DNA of 8,816 nt from Alphaproteobacteria bacterium (GCA_030432775.1 JAUILO010000105.1:1-8816), one strand, 5' to 3'. Positions 1 to 7,291 are shown, counted from the stretch's first letter. The notes: generated from the letters alone by a model not told the origin. A program made the numbers and translations.

Positions 1-20
1 AAGAAAAAGGAAAACATAAG

Positions 21-1448
21 ATGGCTAAAGCAAAAGGTAGTATCCTTCAGGTTCTCGGCGCTGTTGTCGACGTACGTTTTGAAGAAGGTAACGTTCCTGC
101 GATTTTGAACGCGCTTGAAACAACAAATGATGGCAAAAGGCTTGTTCTTGAAGTTGCACAGCATTTGGGTGAGAACACAGTGCGCTGTATTGCGATGGAC
201 TCTACTGATGGTATGGTTCGTGGTCAGGAAGTTTTTGACACAGAAGAGCCGATTACTGTTCCGGTTGGTGCAGAAACGCTAGGCCGTATTTTCGACGTTA
301 TTGGTGAGCCGATTGATGAAGGCAAAGCTGTGAAAACGAAGAAACGTTATCCAATTCATAGAGCTGCGCCTGAGTTTGTTGATCAGTCAACAGAAACAGA
401 ACAGCTTGTGACAGGTATTAAGGTTGTTGACCTTCTATGTCCATATGCCAAAGGTGGTAAAATTGGTCTATTCGGTGGTGCCGGTGTTGGTAAAACAGTG
501 ACAATCATGGAATTGATTAACAACATCGCTAAGGAACATGGTGGTGTTTCTGTATTTGCTGGTGTTGGTGAACGTACCCGTGAAGGTAACGACCTTTACC
601 ACGAGATGATTGAATCAGGCGTTATTAAACCTGGCGACAGTGCTGGTTCGAAAGCGGCACTTGTTTATGGTCAGATGAATGAGCCTCCTGGTGCGCGTGC
701 CCGTGTGGCACTATCCGGTCTGTCTATGGCTGAATATTTCCGTGATGAAGAAAATCAGGACGTGTTGTTCTTTATGGATAACGTGTTCCGTTTCACACAG
801 GCCGGTGCCGAAGTGTCTGCGCTTCTTGGCCGTATCCCGTCTGCTGTGGGTTACCAGCCAACATTGTCTACAGACATGGGTGCGTTGCAAGAACGTATTA
901 CTTCAACAACAAAAGGATCGATCACATCGGTTCAGGCGGTTTATGTGCCTGCAGATGATTTGACAGACCCTGCACCTGCAACAACATTCTCTCACTTGGA
1001 TGCGACAACTGTTCTATCTCGTCAGATTGCCGAGCTTGGTATTTACCCTGCGGTTGATCCACTTGATTCAACATCACGTATTCTTGATCCTCGTGTTGTT
1101 GGTGAAGAGCATTACAAATGTGCGGCTGACGTACAGAAGACACTTCAAACATACAAAGCACTGCAAGATATTATTGCTATTCTTGGTATGGATGAACTAT
1201 CCGAAGAAGATAAACTAGTTGTGGCACGTGCCCGTAAGATCCAGCGCTTTTTATCTCAGCCATTCCATGTTGCTGAAGTCTTTACAGGTTCACCTGGTAA
1301 ATTCGTATCTCTTGAAGATACAATTAAAGGCTTCCGCGCTATTGTTGATGGTAAATATGATCACTTGCCTGAATCTGCCTTCTACATGGTTGGCGGCATT
1401 GATGAAGTAGAAGAGAAAGCCAAGAAAATGGCGGCTGAAGCGGCTTAA
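21..1448 (+). CDS. atpD: F1F0 ATP synthase subunit beta (catalytic)
   Basis: This is the catalytic beta subunit of F1 ATP synthase. It binds ADP and phosphate at the alpha/beta interface and makes ATP as gamma rotates, on the cytoplasmic face of the membrane. The 475 residues match the usual length. Visible motifs are the P-loop GGAGVGKT (residues 152-159), the catalytic GERTREGNDLY segment (from residue 183, catalytic Glu184), the Walker B strand ending at Asp253 (FFMDN), and the family signature around PSAVGYQPTLSTDMG. The C-terminal region carries the typical DELSEEDKLVVARARK stretch. The start is supported by AAGGA at 7-11, 9 bases upstream of the ATG. Only 20 bases precede the gene, so the expected upstream atpG is outside the window. 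Small departures from the common family sequence are a Cys in CPYAKGG, where Ala is usual, and Thr after the P-loop (KTVTIMEL). Neither touches a catalytic residue. Confidence 0.99.
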   Translation: MAKAKGSILQVLGAVVDVRFEEGNVPAILNALETTNDGKRLVLEVAQHLGENTVRCIAMDSTDGMVRGQEVFDTEEPITVPVGAETLGRIFDVIGEPIDEGKAVKTKKRYPIHRAAPEFVDQSTETEQLVTGIKVVDLLCPYAKGGKIGLFGGAGVGKTVTIMELINNIAKEHGGVSVFAGVGERTREGNDLYHEMIESGVIKPGDSAGSKAALVYGQMNEPPGARARVALSGLSMAEYFRDEENQDVLFFMDNVFRFTQAGAEVSALLGRIPSAVGYQPTLSTDMGALQERITSTTKGSITSVQAVYVPADDLTDPAPATTFSHLDATTVLSRQIAELGIYPAVDPLDSTSRILDPRVVGEEHYKCAADVQKTLQTYKALQDIIAILGMDELSEEDKLVVARARKIQRFLSQPFHVAEVFTGSPGKFVSLEDTIKGFRAIVDGKYDHLPESAFYMVGGIDEVEEKAKKMAAEAA

Positions 1449-1465
1449 GTTTAAGGAAGCTGATA

Positions 1466-1828
1466 ATGGTTTACGAGGCACAGATATATTCGGCAAAGGC
1501 AAGATGGCAGCATGTTGCTGATCCTAATGCTGCGAAAGACCGTATTCAGCGCCTTCAAGCTAAAGCAATCGGTATTCTATCCGCAGAGGGTTATGTTCAA
1601 TCCGAACAATCCCTCGGCGGGCGGACTTTTGAAAAAGACAATGCTCTTGGGCAAAAAGATTATGCGATATTTTATGATCGTCACGCGGCTAGCGGTATTA
1701 GCTTAATAGAATTAGATGAGTTTCGTCATATTTCGCTTTCTGATTTCATTAGTGAAAAAGAACCGAGTGCGTGGGATAAGGGCGTGAGCTTTGTAAAACA
1801 AAAACTGGGTTTTGGTCAGAACACATAA
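1466..1828 (+). CDS. unrecognised 120-residue protein inside the atp operon
   Basis: I do not recognise this family. The gene lies between atpD and atpC, starts 17 bases after the atpD stop, and has a strong ribosome binding site (AAGGAAG at 1453-1459, 6 bases before the ATG). It therefore looks genuinely translated and co-transcribed with the ATP synthase genes. The protein is soluble-looking, with no signal peptide or membrane segment. An N-terminal part (about residues 18-43) looks helical. A middle part is rich in short hydrophobic and acidic strands around KDYAIFYDRH (about 65-74) and ISLIELDEF (about 78-86). A basic, possibly amphipathic tail ends in KQKLGFGQNT. It does not resemble the small helical zeta inhibitor of alphaproteobacterial F1 as I know it. 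A role in ATP synthase assembly or regulation is inference from position only. Confidence 0.8.
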   Translation: MVYEAQIYSAKARWQHVADPNAAKDRIQRLQAKAIGILSAEGYVQSEQSLGGRTFEKDNALGQKDYAIFYDRHAASGISLIELDEFRHISLSDFISEKEPSAWDKGVSFVKQKLGFGQNT

Positions 1829-1865
1829 AGAATATATAATCAGTAACGAAGAAGAGAATAGAGTA

Positions 1866-2303
1866 ATGAGCATGGAAGAACATAGCGATAGTTTCGATTT
1901 TGAACTGGTTTCGCCAGAGCGCCGCTTATTGTCACATAAAGCGATGATGGTCGTTATTCCCGGTGAGGAAGGTGATTTTGCCGTTCTTCCAGATCACACA
2001 GCGCTTTTGTCCTCTATTCGTCCGGGGTTATTGCGCGTTTTCCGCGAGAACAAAGAAGAATCATTTGATGTATTTCTATCTGGTGGTTTTGCAGATGTGA
2101 CAGCAACCTCATGTTCCATTTTGGCTGAAACAGCTATTCGTATTTCTGATATGGATAAAACTCAGCTTGAAAAAGACCTTACAGATCTGAATGAAGATCT
2201 AAGACTTGCCGAAAGCGAGCTTGAAGGTGTGCGCGTTAAAAGACAAATCGCATTGGTTCAGGCCAAAATCGAAACCATTAAACAGGTTGAAGAATCTGCT
2301 TAG
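1866..2303 (+). CDS. atpC: F1F0 ATP synthase subunit epsilon
   Basis: Epsilon is the central-stalk subunit of F1. It couples gamma to the c-ring and can inhibit ATP hydrolysis through its C-terminal helices. The 145-residue product has the N-terminal beta-sandwich domain (about residues 11-93), with the family-typical GEEGDFAVLPDHTALLSS (33-50) and FLSGGFADVT (70-79), followed by a helical hairpin (about 96-142) rich in Glu, Lys and Leu. I chose ATG 1866. The reading frame is open further upstream to a TTG at 1812, but that start would overlap the preceding gene and add an atypical extension. A second ATG at 1872 is equally possible. The ribosome binding site is only a weak purine stretch (GAAGAAGAG region, about 1849-1857). 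This is the last gene of the atp operon, and no convincing terminator hairpin was found before the converging pabC. Confidence 0.96.
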   Translation: MSMEEHSDSFDFELVSPERRLLSHKAMMVVIPGEEGDFAVLPDHTALLSSIRPGLLRVFRENKEESFDVFLSGGFADVTATSCSILAETAIRISDMDKTQLEKDLTDLNEDLRLAESELEGVRVKRQIALVQAKIETIKQVEESA

Positions 2304-2359
2304 AGCTCCTCTTCCCGGCCTGTCTTCGGTTATTTCCCGTTATTTATTTTTATTCCGGC

Positions 2360-3199
2360 CTAGATATCGCCGAATATATCGCTGATTTCCGCGATAGGAA
2401 TTTCTACGCCGTTCAAATGAGAAACAGGGCGTATGCCGATCAGGCTGTTGGTGATGAATACGGCCTTGGCGTTTTCAGCATCCTCGGCCGTGATAGATTT
2501 CTCAATAATCTTTGATTTTGGAGCAGCCATGGAAAGTATTTTCCGGCGTACTATGCCGTTTAGAACGCCATCACTTAATGGCGGGGTGTACACTTCGTCA
2601 TTGACGGCGATAAACACATTGCTGCTGGTTCCGCAGCTAATGAGGCTTTTATTGTTTAAAAGCAAGGCTTCATCTGCGCCAAGTTCGGCCGCTTCCATAC
2701 GTGCGATAATGTTATCGCCATAGTTAAGTGATTTTATCTGTGATAGTGGCGAGCCTTCATTGCGTCGCGTTTTAGTTGATATGATCACTCTGGCTGGCCT
2801 CGCCATAAAATGCGGGTCAAATGCTTTGGCCGTAATCAGAATTGTCGGGCTTTTGCATTTTGCCGGTAGTAACCCGCGTTGGCCGCGGCCACGGGTAATT
2901 GTTGTGCGGATAGAAGCATATTTGTGACCCAGGTTGTTTTTATTGATCAGTTCTTCAATTTGCTGCAGCCAGCGTCCTTGTTCGTATCCGGTATTTAAGT
3001 TCATAATAGCGCAATTCTCGCTTAGGCGCTGGAAATGAAGCTCGGCTTCAATGGGCTGTCCTTGTATGGCTGCCATCGTATCAAACACACCATCACCCAA
3101 CAGAAAACCGCGATCTTCTTTTGAAATATGGGCACTGTTTTCTGGGATAATTCTGTTATTCAGCCAGACATAGTGGGAAGAGTTATTGTTCTGGGACAT
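2360..3199 (-). CDS. pabC: class IV aminotransferase-fold enzyme, probable aminodeoxychorismate lyase
   Basis: This is a PLP enzyme of fold type IV, a family that includes ADC lyase, branched-chain aminotransferase and D-amino acid aminotransferase. Its place after pabB and pabA argues for ADC lyase, which releases pyruvate from 4-amino-4-deoxychorismate to give p-aminobenzoate. The 279 residues fit the family. Visible marks are the N-terminal DRGFLLGDGVFDTM (29-42), HFQRL (55-59), the PLP Schiff-base lysine Lys156 in IKSLNYGDNI, and the GADEALLLN strand (174-182). The segment normally containing the PLP-pyridine glutamate reads CGTSSNVF, so Cys189 sits where Glu is expected (five residues before Asn194). 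The start is supported by AGGA at 3213-3216. A 66-base gap separates it from pabA. Without the context it could equally be called an aminotransferase; the fold assignment is firm, the substrate less so. Confidence 0.85.
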   Translation of the reverse strand: MSQNNNSSHYVWLNNRIIPENSAHISKEDRGFLLGDGVFDTMAAIQGQPIEAELHFQRLSENCAIMNLNTGYEQGRWLQQIEELINKNNLGHKYASIRTTITRGRGQRGLLPAKCKSPTILITAKAFDPHFMARPARVIISTKTRRNEGSPLSQIKSLNYGDNIIARMEAAELGADEALLLNNKSLISCGTSSNVFIAVNDEVYTPPLSDGVLNGIVRRKILSMAAPKSKIIEKSITAEDAENAKAVFITNSLIGIRPVSHLNGVEIPIAEISDIFGDI

Positions 3200-3265
3200 G
3201 TTTGTACCCGTATCCTTTTAACGCGCGTAGTAAGGAAGATGCCTTAATCTATGCGATTGTATCGT

Positions 3266-3868
3266 TTACGCGGCCTTGCGGCTAGAGGTGCCGTGCCATT
3301 TATCTGTAATAGACATGAAATTACGCACGATATCCAGTCCGTAATCGGTAAGGACTGATTCCGGATGGAATTGCAGGCCATAGACCGGATATGTTTTATG
3401 TTTTATGCCCATGATTGTGTCATCATCTTCGGTTCTGGCTGTGATATCCAGTGGGCAATCAGCCGGAACATTGACGATCAACGAATGATAGCGCGCGCCG
3501 GTAAGCGGATTAGGCAGGCCGATAAACAAATCATCGGCTGTGTGTTCGATAGCGCTTGTTTTGCCATGACAGGGCATAGGGGCTCTGATAACGCGCCCGC
3601 CAAATACTTCGCCGATACATTGATGCCCAAGACAAACACCTAGAATAGGAATGCGTTTGTGGAAATGGCGTATGACATCGTTTGAAATTCCGGCTTCGGT
3701 TGGTGTACATGGGCCAGGAGAGATGATGATTGCTTCGGGTGGGTTTGCTGCGATTTCATCCAAAGTAATGGCATCATTACGCACAACTTCGCGCTGGCGG
3801 CCAACAAGACCGACATAGCGTGCGAGGTTGTACACAAATGAGTCATAGTTATCGATGAGTAATATCAT
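3266..3868 (-). CDS. pabA: aminodeoxychorismate synthase glutamine amidotransferase component
   Basis: This is a class I (triad) glutamine amidotransferase that hydrolyses glutamine and channels ammonia to PabB. At 200 residues it is the normal length for PabA/TrpG. It begins MILLIDNYDSFVYNLARY, has the oxyanion region SPGPCTP (50-56), the nucleophile elbow GVCLGHQ with Cys79, and the catalytic His168 and Glu170 in QFHPES. It starts 6 bases after the pabB stop, and its likely ribosome binding site overlaps the end of pabB, which suggests translational coupling. PabA and TrpG are not separable by sequence alone and one protein may serve both complexes. The neighbouring PabB-type partner and the pabC-like gene support the pABA role. 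Dual use in tryptophan synthesis cannot be excluded because no trp genes are visible here. Confidence 0.95.
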   Translation of the reverse strand: MILLIDNYDSFVYNLARYVGLVGRQREVVRNDAITLDEIAANPPEAIIISPGPCTPTEAGISNDVIRHFHKRIPILGVCLGHQCIGEVFGGRVIRAPMPCHGKTSAIEHTADDLFIGLPNPLTGARYHSLIVNVPADCPLDITARTEDDDTIMGIKHKTYPVYGLQFHPESVLTDYGLDIVRNFMSITDKWHGTSSRKAA

Positions 3869-3874
3869 GCTGCT

Positions 3875-5299
3875 CTATGCTACTTTCTTTTTTTTTGCGC
3901 CTGCATATGTTTCGAAGCTCGAAAATAATGCTGCGGCTTTATCAAGGGTCTCTTGATATTCTGCCTCAGGCACTGAATCAGCTACGATGCCGCCGCCAAC
4001 ATTAAAGCTAACCTGATTCTTGGAATAGATCAGTGTACGAATAACGATATTGGTATCCATATTGCCGTTAAAATCGATATAACCCATAGAGCCGCAATAT
4101 GGGCCGCGACGCTGTGGTTCGCGTTCTTCGATAATTTCCATAGCACGGACTTTTGGTGCGCCGGTGATTGAACCGCCGGGGAAACATCCGCGCAGTAAAT
4201 CAACGGCGGTTTTATCAGCGCGCAGGCGACCGTTAATGGTAGAAACAAGGTGGTGGACAGTGGCAAAGCTTTCAATGTCACATAGCGCTGGAACGGTGAC
4301 TGAATAATCAGCACAAACTTTTGATAAGTCATTGCGCATCAAATCGACAATCATTGCGTTTTCCGCACGGTCTTTTTCGCTGGCGGTTAGGGCATCACGA
4401 TTTTTCTGATCTATCGCAATATCTTTGGAACGTGGTCGCGTGCCTTTAATCGGTTTGGTTTCAATCTCGTTATTTTGCAGCGACAAAAAACGCTCAGGTG
4501 AGGAGGATGATATTTGTACATCACCGAAATTCATGTAACCGGAAAATGGTGCAGCATTTACCTGACGTAAATGGCGATAATGTGAAAACGGATCAAAGCC
4601 TTCGGGAAGATCTGCGTGGAAACGTTGCGACATATTGGCCTGAAAAATATCACCAGCATAGATGTATTTTATGATTTCTTCGATATCTTTTGTGTAAGAT
4701 TCTTTTGTGTGCGAAGAATGCCAATCCAGTGCTGTGCTTAGCGTTGCATTGCTATCTGTATGGTCGTCATTTTCACCTTCGGATAAGGTGAGCGATTTAA
4801 AATGCTGCAGTTTTGTTTTGGCTTCCTGTTCGTTTTTTGCGTGAATCATCAAGGTGGCTTTTTCTTTGTGATGATCATAAACATACACACGGTCATAAAT
4901 GCCAACGGCCATATCCGGCATATCGGGATCAGATTGCGCATGCATGGGAAGTGCTTCGATCGCTCTTGCCAGATCATAACCAAAATATCCGGCAAGGCCG
5001 CCTTGAAATGGTGGAAGTTTCGGATGGCCGTTAAAGTTATGTCTGTAATTATTCAGGCGCTCGTCAATGACTTTGAATGGGTCGCCAATAAAGGATAATT
5101 GCTGTTGCTGGTTTGTAATACTGACTTTGCCGTCTTTATACTCGATTGTTTCAAGCGGGTGATAGGCAATGTAGCTGTATTGACTGTTTTGATGGGATGC
5201 ATCGGCACTGTCAAAGAACAGACTGTATGGAAAGTGCTGTAGCTTTGCGTAGATTTCTACCGGCTGTCTCGGTTTTATTGGGTAATGATAAAATTTCAT
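3875..5299 (-). CDS. pabB: aminodeoxychorismate synthase component I
   Basis: The chorismate-utilising component of ADC synthase aminates chorismate, using ammonia from PabA, to 4-amino-4-deoxychorismate. The 474-residue product has the divergent N-terminal domain (with GGLAGYFGYDLAR at 100-112) and the C-terminal chorismate-binding domain. Within the latter, PIKGTRPR carries Lys285, the lysine typical of PabB; anthranilate synthase usually has Ala there (PIAGT). DRAENAMIVDLMRNDL (310-325) and FPGGSITGAPK (373-383) are also diagnostic. This favours PabB over TrpE. I chose ATG 5299; in-frame GTG 5302 and TTG 5308 lie just upstream, and no strong ribosome binding site discriminates among them. 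The protein ends with a lysine-rich tail (KKKKVA). It is the first gene of the pabB-pabA-pabC set, divergent from nrdB. Confidence 0.95.
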   Translation of the reverse strand: MKFYHYPIKPRQPVEIYAKLQHFPYSLFFDSADASHQNSQYSYIAYHPLETIEYKDGKVSITNQQQQLSFIGDPFKVIDERLNNYRHNFNGHPKLPPFQGGLAGYFGYDLARAIEALPMHAQSDPDMPDMAVGIYDRVYVYDHHKEKATLMIHAKNEQEAKTKLQHFKSLTLSEGENDDHTDSNATLSTALDWHSSHTKESYTKDIEEIIKYIYAGDIFQANMSQRFHADLPEGFDPFSHYRHLRQVNAAPFSGYMNFGDVQISSSSPERFLSLQNNEIETKPIKGTRPRSKDIAIDQKNRDALTASEKDRAENAMIVDLMRNDLSKVCADYSVTVPALCDIESFATVHHLVSTINGRLRADKTAVDLLRGCFPGGSITGAPKVRAMEIIEEREPQRRGPYCGSMGYIDFNGNMDTNIVIRTLIYSKNQVSFNVGGGIVADSVPEAEYQETLDKAAALFSSFETYAGAKKKKVA

Positions 5300-5346
5300 C
5301 ACTGTCAAAATCGATTTTCCAAATGCAGGGTTATATTCACACGCAC

Positions 5347-5377
5347 TTTATATGAGGCCTGAAGCCTTTTAATGCAA
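5347..5377 (-). promoter_or_regulatory. possible pabB promoter
   Basis: On the minus strand a TATAAA hexamer (5347-5352) follows a TTGCAT hexamer (5372-5377) with a 19-base spacer, longer than the usual 17. The TATAAA lies about 47 bases upstream of the chosen pabB start. This is a visual match to a sigma-70-type promoter in a short AT-rich region, with no experimental or comparative support. Confidence 0.3.
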
Positions 5378-5391
5378 CAAAAAAATGCAAT

Positions 5392-5410
5392 TATATCCAC
5401 TGTAGATATA
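5392..5410. promoter_or_regulatory. 19-bp dyad in the pabB-nrdB divergent region, possible operator
   Basis: TATATC (5392-5397) and GATATA (5405-5410) form a perfect 6-bp inverted repeat around a 7-base centre (CACTGTA). It lies upstream of both divergent genes, about 15 bases beyond the putative pabB -35 hexamer and about 140 bases from the nrdB start. The arrangement suits a dimeric regulator, but AT-rich dyads of this size also arise by chance. It does not fit the 16-bp NrdR box consensus well. Confidence 0.25.
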
Positions 5411-5552
5411 TGGCTATTATTGTCGCGTGTAGCAAAGGCAGAGGTTATGGGAATCCTGTGGGCAAAAGGATAAAAATGACTCGGACTCTGAAGGCAGGGC
5501 TTTACAATTAGACTATACAGAATCACATGAAGTAATTTTAGGAGCAAAAGTT

Positions 5553-6635
5553 ATGTCTGAAGCTGCCGCTAAACTGGATGATGATATTGCCGAGGGCAAA
5601 TCACCTTTATTGGTAGAACGTCACGTCTATAAACCGTTTTTATATCCGTGGTGTTACGAGGCATGGCTGACGCAGCAGCGTGTTCACTGGTTGCCGGAAG
5701 AAGTACCGATGGCGCAGGACGTACATGACTGGAAAAAGGTCTTAACGCCTTCGGAAAAGAATCTGATGACTCAGATTTTCCGTTTCTTTACGCAAGCTGA
5801 TGTTGAAGTGAATAATTGTTATATGAAACATTATTCGCAGGTATTCGGGCCGGTAGAGGTTCAAATGATGCTTTCTGCGTTTTCAAACATTGAAACAGTG
5901 CATATTGCGGCCTATTCACATTTGCTGGATACGATCGGTATGCCGGAAGTCGAATATTCTGCGTTCCTTGAATATAAGGAAATGAAAGACAAGTTTGATT
6001 ACATGCAGGATGTATCAATGGAAAATCGTCGTGATATTGCCAAAACAATGGCAATGTTCGGGGCATTTACCGAAGGTCTGGCGCTATTCGCTTCGTTTGC
6101 GATTTTGATGAATTTCCCGCGCTTTAATAAAATGAAGGGCATGGGACAGATTGTGACGTGGTCTGTGCGCGATGAAACATTGCATTGTTTATCCATGATC
6201 AAGCTGTTTAACACCTTTATCGATGAAAATCAGGATATCTGGGATGATGAACTGCGCGCAGAAATTCAGGAGTGCTGTGAAATTACAATCGAGCATGAGG
6301 ATGCATTTATTGATCTTGCTTTTGAACAAGGCGAAATCGAGGGTATGACACCGGAGGATGTGAAGCTTTATATCCGTTATATTGGTGACCGTCGTTTGCA
6401 ACAGCTAAACATGAAACCGATCTATGGTGTAGAGAAAAACCCGCTACCTTGGATGGATGAAATGTTAAATGGAGCCGAGCATACGAATTTCTTTGAAAAT
6501 CGTGCAACAGAATACGCAAAAGCATCAACTCAAGGCACATGGGAAGATGTATTTTCTGATGATATTTTCGCTGGAAATTACGGCAAGAAAATTGGTGCGA
6601 TTATTTCCGGTGCTCAGGAAGATACAGAAGAATAA
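5553..6635 (+). CDS. nrdB: class I ribonucleotide reductase, small (radical) subunit
   Basis: NrdB houses the diiron-tyrosyl radical cofactor that starts reduction of ribonucleoside diphosphates to deoxyribonucleotides on NrdA. The 360-residue protein carries the expected ligands: Asp83 (FFTQADVEVNN), Glu114 and His117 (IETVHIAAY), Glu174 (FTEGLALF), Glu208 and His211 (RDETLHC). Tyr121, four residues after His117, is at the radical tyrosine position. The C-terminal part has the conserved FFENRATEYAKAST (313-326), then an acidic end (EDTEE). No N-terminal ATP-cone is present. The start is supported by AGGAG at 5540-5544, 8 bases before ATG. nrdA is not adjacent and must lie elsewhere if the enzyme is functional. 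The gene is divergent from pabB and is followed by a strong terminator at 6708-6740. Confidence 0.97.
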   Translation: MSEAAAKLDDDIAEGKSPLLVERHVYKPFLYPWCYEAWLTQQRVHWLPEEVPMAQDVHDWKKVLTPSEKNLMTQIFRFFTQADVEVNNCYMKHYSQVFGPVEVQMMLSAFSNIETVHIAAYSHLLDTIGMPEVEYSAFLEYKEMKDKFDYMQDVSMENRRDIAKTMAMFGAFTEGLALFASFAILMNFPRFNKMKGMGQIVTWSVRDETLHCLSMIKLFNTFIDENQDIWDDELRAEIQECCEITIEHEDAFIDLAFEQGEIEGMTPEDVKLYIRYIGDRRLQQLNMKPIYGVEKNPLPWMDEMLNGAEHTNFFENRATEYAKASTQGTWEDVFSDDIFAGNYGKKIGAIISGAQEDTEE

Positions 6636-6707
6636 AATATAGGCCAATAAGATGAATTTGCAGGTTTGAATTGTTTCTATTCTTTAACATGAGAACAGTT
6701 CCTTGCC

Positions 6708-6740
6708 AAAAAGCCCTGCCAAGGACTGGTAGGGCTTTTT
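6708..6740. terminator. strong bidirectional rho-independent terminator
   Basis: The arms AAAAAGCCCT (6708-6717) and AGGGCTTTTT (6731-6740) pair perfectly. Pairing continues inward by G-U and two C-G pairs (6718-6720 with 6728-6730), leaving a 7-base loop. The A-tract on one side and T-tract on the other give a U-run on either strand. The hairpin can therefore end both nrdB (plus) and the converging small-paralogue operon (minus), whose last stop is at 6789. Confidence 0.93.
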
Positions 6741-6788
6741 ATTTATTCATATGTTTTGTTTAGCCGGTTTACCGGGCGTATAGGGCTT

Positions 6789-7265
6789 TTAAATTTTAGG
6801 CGCTGTTTCTACGGCTTTGTATCGTGGCCCTGCCATGGCTGCGGGTAAGAATTTGTCGGCAACATGGTTGAAGTAATGAAGCATTCTTTGCACGACATTG
6901 CCGCCCAGTTTGACTTGTAAATCTTCATCGCGCTTTGCCGTTGTTTTGATTTTTCCGTCTTTGATGACGTCACCGGCCATTGCGTAATGGGTGTAGGTGC
7001 TATCAAGATCGACAAGATGCATGGTAGCTTCTAGAATTTTTGGATCTGCACATGATCCGGATAAAATGTATTCGGGCAGAGTATAGGTTGGAATAGCCTG
7101 ATGCGCGTCAATCTCTGTAAGCTTAGCGAATACGGGCTGTTTATCGGAATCAATACCCAGAAAAACCCCGTCCTCAGGGTGAACCACAATATACGCGACC
7201 TTGTCGGTCATGTTTTCTGTGGCTCTGTGGACTTGGCTGATTAATTCAAATGGTGGTACTGACAT
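6789..7265 (-). CDS. tandem paralogue C of an unrecognised small-protein family
   Basis: This is the third and last gene of a three-gene tandem array, encoding 158 residues. I do not recognise the family. Residues 23-107 align without gaps to the two upstream paralogues (by hand about 45% identical to B, 38% to A). Shared marks are VHPEDGVFLGID (28-39), AHQAIPT (54-60), the Cys-x-Asp at Cys72/Asp74, HLVDL (83-87) and AGDVIKDGKIK (97-107). A C-terminal helix-like stretch has Arg127 and His134 at positions shared by all three. Cys72 is the only cysteine of this copy. No signal peptide or membrane segment is evident, so it is probably cytoplasmic. The ribosome binding site AGGAA is at 7272-7276, and 26 bases separate it from the preceding gene. 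Transcription probably ends at the hairpin at 6708-6740. Confidence 0.88.
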   Translation of the reverse strand: MSVPPFELISQVHRATENMTDKVAYIVVHPEDGVFLGIDSDKQPVFAKLTEIDAHQAIPTYTLPEYILSGSCADPKILEATMHLVDLDSTYTHYAMAGDVIKDGKIKTTAKRDEDLQVKLGGNVVQRMLHYFNHVADKFLPAAMAGPRYKAVETAPKI

Positions 7266-7291
7266 TATGCTTTCCTGTTCCTCTCGGATGG

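Noticed and set aside
1466..1828. ATP synthase zeta inhibitor subunit
   Set aside because: The sequence has no resemblance to the short helical zeta proteins I know; it contains strand-like hydrophobic segments.
1812..1865. Longer atpC from an upstream TTG
   Set aside because: It would overlap the preceding gene, start from TTG and add residues not seen in epsilon subunits; ATG 1866 fits the domain start.
2304..2359. Terminator between atpC and pabC
   Set aside because: The region is T-rich on the plus strand, but only 3-4 bp stems can be drawn.
3231..3246. Small hairpin TAAGG-N6-CCTTA between pabA and pabC
   Set aside because: A 5-bp stem with no U-run; too weak to call a terminator or attenuator.
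3875..5299. Anthranilate synthase component I (TrpE) instead of PabB
   Set aside because: The PIKGT lysine and the neighbouring pabC-like gene favour PabB; TrpE normally has PIAGT.
5393..5401. Possible DnaA box upstream of nrdB
   Set aside because: ATATCCACT matches the TTATCCACA consensus at only 7 of 9 positions and occurs once; not enough to call, though it overlaps the dyad.
5398..5413. Possible NrdR box
   Set aside because: Only about 9 of 16 positions fit the palindromic consensus, the right half does not match, and there is no second box at a helical spacing.
6764..6775. CCGG-TTTA-CCGG hairpin after the paralogue array
   Set aside because: The stem is only 4 bp and there is no T-run; the much stronger hairpin at 6708-6740 explains termination.
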